In this document: positions 29,830 through 38,076 of the stretch, piece by piece
Position numbering within the stretch: position 1 is the stretch's first letter
Layout: every line of letters starts with the position of its first letter
Source of the DNA: Bacteroidota bacterium
GTDB taxonomy: Bacteria > Bacteroidota > Bacteroidia > Palsa-965
DNA: 64,000 nt
Reading direction: 5' to 3'
NCBI GenBank assembly: GCA_013298545.1
Contig: JAAFIA010000001.1
Span: 62,001-126,000, forward strand
Notes under the pieces: generated by a model
Told to the model about the DNA's origin: nothing
The model's database searches: none
Seen by the model: the letters and a program-made list of their open reading frames with translations, nothing else
Program-made: the position numbers and the translations under genes

Positions 29830-29838
29830 ACAAACACC

Positions 29839-30081
29839 ATGGACATACAACTTATACAAGGAGAATTTAGCTCCAAGGATGCTATAGAACTTATAGCCCA
29901 AATGTTGCAGATAAAAATAAAGTATCACGAAAATAAAATTAGACAAGACAGCAACGAAGAAGATGTAAAGAACCGAGAGTCGAAAATTAAGCAGCTCCAA
30001 AATGAGCTATTGGAACTGAGGGAAAGTATTGGTTCGAATAGCGATAACATAAAAATTGAAGCCATCATAAAAATTGAATGA
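29839..30081 (+). CDS. Small helical hypothetical protein (80 aa)
   Basis: 9 nt after icd; overlaps the next ORF by 4 nt. LIQGEFSSKDAIELIAQMLQIKIKYHENKI resembles the N-terminus of the 93-aa ORF at 30253. Confidence 0.75.
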   Translation: MDIQLIQGEFSSKDAIELIAQMLQIKIKYHENKIRQDSNEEDVKNRESKIKQLQNELLELRESIGSNSDNIKIEAIIKIE

Positions 30082-30260
30082 GTATGGATACAATAGCATT
30101 AAAAACTAGTTTTTGTTTGGTCTTAATGATTGCATTTCTAATCCTAGCGTTCACCACGACGAGCGTTATTACACGAGAACTTTTCTCCTCTTTAGGGTTA
30201 ATCACAATCATTTACGCATCAAAACTAATATCTTCTCAAAACAAGCTAAAAAATGAATAA
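30078..30260 (+). CDS. Small two-TM membrane protein (60 aa)
   Basis: Two hydrophobic segments (SFCLVLMIAFLILAFTTTS, LFSSLGLITIIYASKLI); ATGA-type overlap with the upstream ORF. Confidence 0.65.
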   Translation: MSMDTIALKTSFCLVLMIAFLILAFTTTSVITRELFSSLGLITIIYASKLISSQNKLKNE

Positions 30261-30534
30261 AATAGAACGTTTAAAACTGATTGAAGGCAACTTCTCATAC
30301 GACGAGTCAAAGGAAATCCTATCCAGTTTATTTTCCTCAAAAATTAATTTTCATAAAATAAAAAATTGGAGTTCGCACGAGCGTTTTGGAAAAGACGATG
30401 AAATTGCACAAGAACGAATTCCGGCTTTAAAAAAGGAAATGGAAAAGTTGCAAACCTTACTCCTAGAAGCCAAAGCAACTAAGAAGCGACTTTTAGTTAC
30501 TTCCGAGATACACATAACATTAGTGGATGAGTGA
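30253..30534 (+). CDS. Small helical hypothetical protein (93 aa), likely paralogue of the 80-aa protein
   Basis: LIEGNFSYDESKEILSSLFSSKINFHKIKNWSSHERFGKDDEIAQERIPALKKEMEKLQTLL; overlaps both neighbours. Confidence 0.75.
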   Translation: MNKIERLKLIEGNFSYDESKEILSSLFSSKINFHKIKNWSSHERFGKDDEIAQERIPALKKEMEKLQTLLLEAKATKKRLLVTSEIHITLVDE

Positions 30535-31378
30535 TTTTGCGCTGCTCAAGGGGAGGCGTTTGCTGATTGCAACGAAACACGAGAAGGAAAAAGTAATTGC
30601 TCCTATTTTAGAAAGAGAATTGGGTGTAAAATGTTTCATCGCCTCCAATATCGATACGGACCTGCTTGGTACTTTTACAGGAGAAGTTGAACGAAAAGAC
30701 GACCCTGTAACCACCGCTAGAAATAAATGCTTGATGGCAATGGAACTAACAAATTGCGATTTGGCCATTGCTAGCGAAGGTTCTTTTGGTCCACATCCCT
30801 CCCTTTATTTTATTCCTGCCGATGACGAGTTTTTATGCTTTCTGGATAAAAAAAATGAGCTAGAAATTATTTCTCGGGAATTAAGTACTGAGACCAATTT
30901 TAATGCTTTGGAAATTAAAACAGAAAAAGAATTAAAAGATTTTGCAACTCAAGCAAACTTTCCTTCTCATGGTTTGATTCTGAGAAAAGCAAAAGATGAT
31001 TTTAGCGTACTTGTCAAAGGAATAACAAATCTAGAACAACTCATCAGCACATTCAATACGCTCGTAGCCGAACACGGTAAAGCTTTTGTTGAAACCGATA
31101 TGCGGGCCATGTACAATCCAACCAGAATGAACGTGATTGAGCGTGCTGCCATAAAACTTGCGGAAAAAATAAATACTCGCTGCCCCAATTGCGAAATGCC
31201 GGGATTTGGAATTACAGCGGTTAAACCCGGATTGCCGTGCGAATTATGCCATTTCCCAACACGCAGTACACTGAGTCATGTTTATACGTGCCAAAAGTGC
31301 TCTTTCTCCAACACAAAATTGTACCCAAACGATAAACAAAGGGAAGACCCTATGTACTGTGATCATTGCAATCCATAA
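30527..31378 (+). CDS. DUF6671-like protein with C-terminal double zinc-ribbon
   Basis: LLIATKHEKEKVIAPILERELGVKCFI..., C-terminal CPNC/CELC/CQKC/CDHC pairs. Confidence 0.72.
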   Translation: MSDFALLKGRRLLIATKHEKEKVIAPILERELGVKCFIASNIDTDLLGTFTGEVERKDDPVTTARNKCLMAMELTNCDLAIASEGSFGPHPSLYFIPADDEFLCFLDKKNELEIISRELSTETNFNALEIKTEKELKDFATQANFPSHGLILRKAKDDFSVLVKGITNLEQLISTFNTLVAEHGKAFVETDMRAMYNPTRMNVIERAAIKLAEKINTRCPNCEMPGFGITAVKPGLPCELCHFPTRSTLSHVYTCQKCSFSNTKLYPNDKQREDPMYCDHCNP

Positions 31379-31390
31379 AAAATAAAAACA

Positions 31391-32353
31391 ATGAATTTTG
31401 ATCTTCTTATAGATAATCTTACAAATCCCGCATTACTTTTTTTTGTCCTTGGCATTATTGCTGTTTACTTGAAAAGTGATTTAGAAATTCCCGCAAATTC
31501 GTCAAAATTTATTTCACTCTATCTCTTGTTTGCAATTGGCTTCAAAGGTGGCCAGGAATTATCTCATGAATCCTTTACAATGGAAATTGGATGGTCGATG
31601 TTATTTGGAATTTTTATTTCCTTAATCATACCATTTTATACATTCTTTATACTCAAGCGGAAATTAAATGTATTTGATGCTGGTGCCATCGCTGCGGCCT
31701 ACGGTTCTGTAAGTGCCGTTACTTTTGTTACTGCGGTTTCTTATTTAGAATCTCAGCAATTGATGCTCCATGGACACATGGTTGCTATTATGGCTTTGAT
31801 GGAATCTCCTGCGATAATCATTGGGTTGATTCTAATTTCTATGTTTAATAAAGAAGAGTCTAACACCATTAGCAAACGAAGTGTTTTAAAACACTCGTTT
31901 ACAAACGGAAGTGTATTGCTTATTCTCGGTAGTTTACTGATTGGTTATTTTGCCAATACCAAACAAGCCGAAGGAATACGACCATTTACAAACGATCTTT
32001 TTAAAGGTTTTCTAGCCATTTTTCTTTTAGACATGGGTATCACCAGTGGTAAAAAACTCAAAGCGTTTTTCTCGTTCGGTTGGTTTCCAATTATTTTTGC
32101 GGTAATTATTCCTCTCGTTAATGGTTGTGCTATTGCACTGGTCAGCTCTTTTGTAACGCAAGAAATTACAAATCGTTTTATGTTTGCAATTTTAGCTGCA
32201 AGTGCTTCTTACATTGCCGTTCCGGCTGCCATGAAAATTTCTGTCCCCAAATCAAATCCCGGACTTTTCCTGCCCATGGCGCTTGCCGTAACGTTCCCAA
32301 TTAATATTACCATTGGCATGCCCATCTATTTTCTAATTGTGCAAAACACATGA
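31391..32353 (+). CDS. Sodium-dependent bicarbonate transport family permease (SbtA-like)
   Basis: 320-aa polytopic protein: LTNPALLFFVLGIIAVYLKSDLEIPANSSKFISLYLLFAIGFKGGQEL... ASASYIAVPAAMKISVPKSNPG. Confidence 0.87.
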   Translation: MNFDLLIDNLTNPALLFFVLGIIAVYLKSDLEIPANSSKFISLYLLFAIGFKGGQELSHESFTMEIGWSMLFGIFISLIIPFYTFFILKRKLNVFDAGAIAAAYGSVSAVTFVTAVSYLESQQLMLHGHMVAIMALMESPAIIIGLILISMFNKEESNTISKRSVLKHSFTNGSVLLILGSLLIGYFANTKQAEGIRPFTNDLFKGFLAIFLLDMGITSGKKLKAFFSFGWFPIIFAVIIPLVNGCAIALVSSFVTQEITNRFMFAILAASASYIAVPAAMKISVPKSNPGLFLPMALAVTFPINITIGMPIYFLIVQNT

Positions 32354-32393
32354 TTAGAAGTATCGCAACACATAAACACATCAAGCAAACAAC

Positions 32394-32966
32394 ATGAAGA
32401 AACACACATTTATCGCCGGATATTTTATTGCAACAATCGGATTGATTGGCTGTAACTCCAATGAGAAAAATGGAAACCAAGAAGTAAAAGATGAGCCAAA
32501 AAAAGAGACTTCGTCTCCGATACTTTTTGATACGCTCGCAGCGGTTGAAGGAATCAATAAAATGAGAACAGCAATCGAAGCGCTTGAAATAAATCCGTTT
32601 GAAATTTCGACTTCTGGGCTACGAGAAAAGACAAAACAAAAGTGGAGCAAGATTCACTTCTATGTTCAAAATGATGTTGTCATTAAAGTTAAAACATATC
32701 CGTATTCTGAAATTTCAAAAAGAACAGAAGAGTTTTATGCGAATAAAGATGGTTTAGCATTAGTTGTGATTGAAGATGATGGCGAAGGTTCCAAGGGAAA
32801 GCCGAAAAATGAATTAGACAAGATGTATTACTTCAACAATGGCAAGCCAATAAAGGAATTAAATAAAGAAGCGGAATCGGAGTACACCATCAAAACCAGT
32901 GATGCAGAAGAGTTATTGGCCGAGTACGAAGAATATCTTGACATTTACAAAAAGGCTAAAAAATAA
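32394..32966 (+). CDS. Hypothetical lipoprotein
   Basis: MKKHTFIAGYFIATIGLIGCNSN lipobox; 190 aa. Confidence 0.7.
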   Translation: MKKHTFIAGYFIATIGLIGCNSNEKNGNQEVKDEPKKETSSPILFDTLAAVEGINKMRTAIEALEINPFEISTSGLREKTKQKWSKIHFYVQNDVVIKVKTYPYSEISKRTEEFYANKDGLALVVIEDDGEGSKGKPKNELDKMYYFNNGKPIKELNKEAESEYTIKTSDAEELLAEYEEYLDIYKKAKK

Positions 32967-33236
32967 CGGATGGCATGACCTCATATAAGTCTGTGTTGTT
33001 TAGACGATGCAATAGATACATTTTGAACACGTCAAGAAATGGTTGAAAATTAATTGCTGCAAAACGATCCAACCAAAACCGGTTTGCATAATTGCAAGCG
33101 GTCTGAGACAACATGTAAGTATGCCTGAATGCAAACCATTGGGCATTAAAAACAGACGTTAAGCGCGTAAGATTTTAGGAGATTCGTTCTTGCTACATGA
33201 CAAAGCTTCATAATTTCGTTTCATAATTTAAACACG

Positions 33237-34910
33237 ATGAAGCAACTTTATACAACAGCAGCATTTCTTCTGCTCCTCATTCATACGGCATCGGCACTTA
33301 CCAATGTAAGCGGTTTTATAAACGCCAACACAACCTGGACGCTTGCGGGTGCTCCGTATATCGTTACGGGCAATGCGTTGTTGTCGCAAGGATATACACT
33401 CACCATTGATCCGGGTGTTGTGGTGAAATTTGATAACAACAAAGCCCTTCAGATCGATGGCGAATTGATTGCCATAGGAACTGTTTCTCAGCACATTGTT
33501 TTTACATCTAACCAAGCTGTTCCGCAACCCGGCGACTGGGCGAAACTGCATTTCTCCGATTTTTCGACAGATGCGGTTTATGATGCTGCGGGAAATTATG
33601 TTTCGGGAACGATCATGAAGTATTGCGATGTGCGGTATGGCGGTTCTCTCATGTGGGGTTCGGTTGATATTCAGCAATGTTCACCGTATTTCAATCATTG
33701 TAGAGTCTTGGATGGGTCGTGGTGCGGTATTAATTTCAATGGCGACCACCTTACCATTGATTCTTCTTCTGTACGCAACTGCGCGAAGCGCGGAATATAT
33801 TATCAAGGCGGACACTTTTTGATGCGCAACGATTCTTTTTCGTACAACTTAGAAGGGGCCATTCATGTGCTTCAGGCATACGATGGTATTCAATCTAGAA
33901 TTGTGGATTCGTATTTCCGTTGGAATTATGGTGCAGTTAGTTGGCAGAATAACGGTTTGCAATACGTTACAATTAAAAACTGTGCGTTTGCGAACAACAA
34001 TGGCCCTGCTGTGGTGGCTTTGCAAGGTGTTAGCGATACCGTGATTTGCAATAAGTTTAGAAACAATACCAATGGGCCTGTGATTCATTGGAATGATTGG
34101 GCCAATCCGTCGGCGGGGGGTGTAATTCACAACAACCTCATCGAATACAATAGCAATGCTGCCGGACCATCTGTTTTTTTACTTGGTGTAGGGTCTTGGA
34201 TGGATACGCTATTCATCTCGAACAATACGGTACGGCACAATTCTTCGCCCGGAAATTCTTGCTCCATGTATTATCTGTTGTTTGGAGGATCGACAAGAAG
34301 TCTTCAAATCTACAACAACAGTTTCACCGAAAATGATGGGATCAATTTCATGATGCTGTATGGCCCACAGACCAACGATCCTTCATTCGATTTTATGTAT
34401 TTGAACAACAATACATTTTTCAATCCGGCTTGCCAGTACGAGTTGAATAACAACATCCCATACGGCTCGCCAAATTTGCTTATTGCCAATAATTATTGGG
34501 GTAGCTCCAATACAGCTTATGTGGACGGTGTTATCTACGATTATTTTGATTTTGCCAACCAGTCGGTAGCTTATTACATGCCTATTCTTACCTCACCCGT
34601 TGCTGTTGATACGGCGTGTTTGCCATTTCAGAAACCTGTTGGCATGGAAGAGTTTCAAGCAATTGCAACAAGTAAGCTCGACCTATTCCCCAATCCAACA
34701 AACGATCGTTTTTCCATTAACTTCGGTAACGTGAACCAACCTTCAGACGGAATCCTTGAAATACGCAATTCACTTTCAGAACTTGTTTATCGTGAAGCAT
34801 TGTCCAATAGCGAATCGAATAGTTTTATACTTCCCGAAGCGAATGGAATTTATTTTGTGCGTGTGCTAACGAAAGAGCGTATCTGGGTGGGAAGAGTTGT
34901 GAAAATATAG
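33237..34910 (+). CDS. Right-handed parallel beta-helix protein with T9SS sorting domain
   Basis: Asn-rich beta-helix rungs (ISNNTVRHNSS, YNNSFTEND); C-terminal LDLFPNPTNDRFSINF...ERIWVGRVVKI. Confidence 0.87.
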   Translation: MKQLYTTAAFLLLLIHTASALTNVSGFINANTTWTLAGAPYIVTGNALLSQGYTLTIDPGVVVKFDNNKALQIDGELIAIGTVSQHIVFTSNQAVPQPGDWAKLHFSDFSTDAVYDAAGNYVSGTIMKYCDVRYGGSLMWGSVDIQQCSPYFNHCRVLDGSWCGINFNGDHLTIDSSSVRNCAKRGIYYQGGHFLMRNDSFSYNLEGAIHVLQAYDGIQSRIVDSYFRWNYGAVSWQNNGLQYVTIKNCAFANNNGPAVVALQGVSDTVICNKFRNNTNGPVIHWNDWANPSAGGVIHNNLIEYNSNAAGPSVFLLGVGSWMDTLFISNNTVRHNSSPGNSCSMYYLLFGGSTRSLQIYNNSFTENDGINFMMLYGPQTNDPSFDFMYLNNNTFFNPACQYELNNNIPYGSPNLLIANNYWGSSNTAYVDGVIYDYFDFANQSVAYYMPILTSPVAVDTACLPFQKPVGMEEFQAIATSKLDLFPNPTNDRFSINFGNVNQPSDGILEIRNSLSELVYREALSNSESNSFILPEANGIYFVRVLTKERIWVGRVVKI

Positions 34911-35071
34911 GCGTTGTAAAACTGAATAATAGAACTGCTTTTGTTTTACATTGTTTGTGTTGAGTTGTTTTTTTATGCTTGACACTGGTTAATGAGCATG
35001 CTTTCGTTCCGGCAATTCATACCTTTGCTGCTAGTACCAACGAAACCGCTTGCCTCACCCAAGCCAAACAA

Positions 35072-36127
35072 ATGCGCCTCGCCAAACACCTTTTAACGAC
35101 ACTGCTGCTTGGCGGCTTTCTATGTCTTTTTTCGGCTTGTCAAAAACAAGTTAAGCCCAACACAAGTGTTACATATACTGCAATTGAACTTGGTCGCGTG
35201 GTTTCGGAAATAGACAGCAGCATTTGGGTTGTGTTTCAAGACAAGCAAAACCGGTATTGGTTTGGTAGCAATGGAAAAGGCGTGTATTGCTACGATGGAA
35301 AAAACATAAAACAATTGACCACGAAAGAGGGTTTATGCAGCAACCAGATTCGGGGAATTCAAGAAGACGAGTCGGGGCATATTTATTTCGATACGCCTGC
35401 TGGTGTTTCAAAATTTGATGGCGAAAAATTTACTTCGTTAATTCCTGTTCGAGGCACAGCCAACCAATGGCGATTGCAACCGCATGATTTATGGTTCAGG
35501 TACAATGCTGGTTTGAATGGTGCTAGTCGATATGATGGCGATACGTTGTATCTATTGGCGTTTTCCGCAATCAGCGCAAAGGGTTTCTCTTCGGAAGCTG
35601 CGGTGTATAGTATTTATAAAGACCCACAAGGGTATATTTGGTTTGGAACATTGGGGGCTGGTGTGTGTCGGTTTGATGGTAGAGGCTTACAGTGGATTGA
35701 AGAAGAGGAATTGGCTCCGCTTGCAGATGGACGAGCTCCGGCCATTCGTTCCATCATCGAAGATCAAGAGGGCTATTTTTGGTTCAGCAATTTGCTCTAC
35801 CAATACAATATCTTGAATACGGTTCACAAAACAATTGGCTACGAACGGGTAAAGAGAATCGACTTAACGCAACAAGAAGAAAAAATGGAACTTCCATACT
35901 ATACTTCAGCCGTATTGGACCATCACACTATTTGGATGACCAATTATACCGAAGGTGTTTGGAAATACGACGGCAAGCGTTTAACGAACTACCGCATCAA
36001 CGATGGCGAAAAAGTGGTGTTGACGATGTTTGTCTTTAAAGACAATAAAGGTTCTATCTGGCTAGGAACAGACAATGCGGGAGTTTATACATTTAATGGT
36101 GTGGCATTTGAAAAGTTTAAACCTTAA
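35072..36127 (+). CDS. Two-component-regulator-type propeller lipoprotein
   Basis: MRLAKHLLTTLLLGGFLCLFSACQKQ lipobox; repeats DKQNRYWFGSNGKGVYCYDGKN, PQGYIWFGTLGAGVCRFDG, KGSIWLGTDNAGVYTFNG. Confidence 0.85.
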   Translation: MRLAKHLLTTLLLGGFLCLFSACQKQVKPNTSVTYTAIELGRVVSEIDSSIWVVFQDKQNRYWFGSNGKGVYCYDGKNIKQLTTKEGLCSNQIRGIQEDESGHIYFDTPAGVSKFDGEKFTSLIPVRGTANQWRLQPHDLWFRYNAGLNGASRYDGDTLYLLAFSAISAKGFSSEAAVYSIYKDPQGYIWFGTLGAGVCRFDGRGLQWIEEEELAPLADGRAPAIRSIIEDQEGYFWFSNLLYQYNILNTVHKTIGYERVKRIDLTQQEEKMELPYYTSAVLDHHTIWMTNYTEGVWKYDGKRLTNYRINDGEKVVLTMFVFKDNKGSIWLGTDNAGVYTFNGVAFEKFKP

Positions 36128-36154
36128 TTGCAAAGAATTATCATTCGTAAAATC

Positions 36155-36703
36155 ATGACACCTGAAAACACATCGGCAATTCAAAATCTAGTGCATTCAG
36201 ATCTAAAAACGGCGAACGTTTTTGTCTATGACAAGTGTGGCTTTGACTTCACTCGTCTTGTTTGGGATGCCGAAAGTATTGCTTATGGTGCTTGTTCTTT
36301 TGTGCTTAACGGAAAAAATATCCAACACCGTATTTCTAAAATAACACCAACAAAAACGGGTCAGTTTGTAACCATTTGGAAAAGGAATAAGGCCGGAATA
36401 ACGGCTCCTTTTGAGGATTCGGACAACATCGATTTTATACTCATCACATCAAAATGTGGTGATGCGTTTGGACAATTTATTTTTCCAACCGCTGTTTTGA
36501 TTGACAAAGGAATCATAACGGCTAATGGCAAAGAAGGAAAACGTGGCATACGCGTTTATCCACCTTGGGATGTTGCCACGAGTAAACAAGCGGAGAAAAC
36601 ACAAGACTGGCAGACACGTTATTTTTTAACTATTAAAGACGATGGTACAACGGATATTGAATTAGCGAAAAAATTATTTGCTCATTGCAACAAAGTTGGA
36701 TAG
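36155..36703 (+). CDS. MepB family protein
   Basis: KCGFDFTRLVWDAESIAYGACSFVLNGKNIQHRISKITPTKTGQFVTIWKRN...GIRVYPPWDVATSKQAEKTQDWQ. Start set at the ATG at 36155, because the listed start is TTG. Confidence 0.8.
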   Translation: MTPENTSAIQNLVHSDLKTANVFVYDKCGFDFTRLVWDAESIAYGACSFVLNGKNIQHRISKITPTKTGQFVTIWKRNKAGITAPFEDSDNIDFILITSKCGDAFGQFIFPTAVLIDKGIITANGKEGKRGIRVYPPWDVATSKQAEKTQDWQTRYFLTIKDDGTTDIELAKKLFAHCNKVG

Positions 36704-36731
36704 CAACGAAAATATAGTAATTCTTAAAAAC

Positions 36732-36782
36732 TACTTCCTCCCCTTCTGCGCCGATACCTGATACTCGCGTGGTGTTTTATTC
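36732..36782. repeat. 51-bp direct repeat, left copy (duplicate of araC 3' end)
   Basis: TACTTCCTCCCCTTCTGCGCCGATACCTGATACTCGCGTGGTGTTTTATTC, identical to 38078-38128. Confidence 0.97.
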
Positions 36783-36786
36783 GGTT

Positions 36787-37467
36787 TTACTGCACGAATT
36801 TTTTCATTGCCTCCAGAATTAAATAGCTAGCCGGAGGAGATGCTCTTTCAACATGTCCGTCAATCCATTCAAAGTGGTTCGGATTGTTTAATACATTTTG
36901 AAATTCGATGCGTAAATAGTTTCTGAGATTCTCATTCGTATTATTCATTTCATCCCAAATAGACGCCCTATTTTCTAGGGTATAAATGATGTCTTCAAAG
37001 TCCGAGCTTGTTCGGCCATCATTTTTGCCGCGACCTTTGAATGCTTCAAATTTTGTTGCAATAAAAAAAGGAGCACTCAATATTTTTACTTTACACCCTT
37101 CATCAATTATATAATCAATGGCTTGGTTAAAGCCTTCTGGATACCATGTATTGCTGAACCCAATTGAGATATCGTTTGTTGGCATGATGTCAACAACAAT
37201 TCCATTTATCTTATATCGACAAACTACACCAGATTCAATATCATGTGAAAAACCAATGCCTCTTAATTTTTCTTCCAAATCGACCCTGTTTTGATAGTTT
37301 AATATTTCTATTAAAACATCGACATCATCAGTAGGTCTCACTTCAAACACCTGCCTATCGGGATAAAGCGATATCGTTGCACCTCCAACAAAAACAACTT
37401 TTTCTTTTAGATTGTCAAGGGCATTTGCTACAGCCTTTATCCTAACAATATTAATGCGATGGCTCAT
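36787..37467 (-). CDS. AbiEii-like nucleotidyltransferase
   Basis: VVFVGGATISLYPDRQVFEVRPTDDVDVLIEI: GG...L and DxD NTase motifs; abuts the upstream HTH gene. Confidence 0.75.
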   Translation of the reverse strand: MSHRINIVRIKAVANALDNLKEKVVFVGGATISLYPDRQVFEVRPTDDVDVLIEILNYQNRVDLEEKLRGIGFSHDIESGVVCRYKINGIVVDIMPTNDISIGFSNTWYPEGFNQAIDYIIDEGCKVKILSAPFFIATKFEAFKGRGKNDGRTSSDFEDIIYTLENRASIWDEMNNTNENLRNYLRIEFQNVLNNPNHFEWIDGHVERASPPASYLILEAMKKFVQ

Positions 37468-37959
37468 CTACACTGTTTTTTTCAATTCGGCAACAGCATA
37501 TTTAACCTCTCTCACTTTCCCTACACGAATAACATCCACTAGCGCAAGCAATTTGTAATACTCTTTGTCTTCGGCAACACTTTCAGGCTGTTTTGGATAA
37601 AAAGGCTCTATCATTTGTCCCATAACATCACCTTTATTATCTGGCCAAACATAGTTCATTTCACTCATAAATTTATTTTTCATAAGCGGATGAGAATGAG
37701 CTGTAGGAATACCTCTTACTATTGCCCCTGGTTGCTGCGGGAAAACATAACGAACACCGTGCTCTAAAAATTCCAACAAGTTTTGTCGATTAACTTTTTT
37801 CTTTTTGTAATCAATAAGATTTGCAATTCGGCTTCTGTTTAAAGACTCCGAAATTTCTGAAAGGCTTATGCATAACGAGTTTGACAATCCTAATAATTGC
37901 CAATTTTGCCCTTCTAATGCAATAATTTTGATTAGAATAGCAATGTCTTGTGGCCGCAT
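37468..37959 (-). CDS. HTH-domain protein, partner of the nucleotidyltransferase (putative AbiEi-like antitoxin/regulator)
   Basis: MRPQDIAILIKIIALEGQNWQLLGLSNSLCISLSEISESLNRSRIANLIDYKKKKVNRQNLLEFLEHGVRYVFPQQPG. The listed start at 37983 is a TTG inside the -7 box; candidate starts are ATG 37977 and ATG 37959. Confidence 0.68.
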   Translation of the reverse strand: MRPQDIAILIKIIALEGQNWQLLGLSNSLCISLSEISESLNRSRIANLIDYKKKKVNRQNLLEFLEHGVRYVFPQQPGAIVRGIPTAHSHPLMKNKFMSEMNYVWPDNKGDVMGQMIEPFYPKQPESVAEDKEYYKLLALVDVIRVGKVREVKYAVAELKKTV

Positions 37960-37988
37960 GCCATTGTGTTTTCGCATATGCAAATATA

Positions 37989-38029
37989 ATTATTTTCGCA
38001 TTTCGCAAATTGCGAAATGCGAAAATAAT
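37989..38029. promoter_or_regulatory. Perfect 41-bp palindrome (20-bp arms, 1-nt centre), putative operator
   Basis: ATTATTTTCGCATTTCGCAA-A-TTGCGAAATGCGAAAATAAT, immediately upstream of a TATATTTG -7 box (minus, 37981-37988). Confidence 0.85.
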
Positions 38030-38076
38030 GGCATGCTAGCATAGCTATCAATCAAAAACACCCTAATTTTTAGCAA

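Noticed and set aside
32967-33236. 270-bp intergenic gap as a possible ncRNA or tRNA gene
   Set aside because: No cloverleaf, T-arm consensus or strong structured element could be seen.
36155-36703. MepB-like gene as part of the HTH-NTase cassette
   Set aside because: It lies outside the 51-bp direct repeats, is in the opposite orientation, and is separated by the left repeat.
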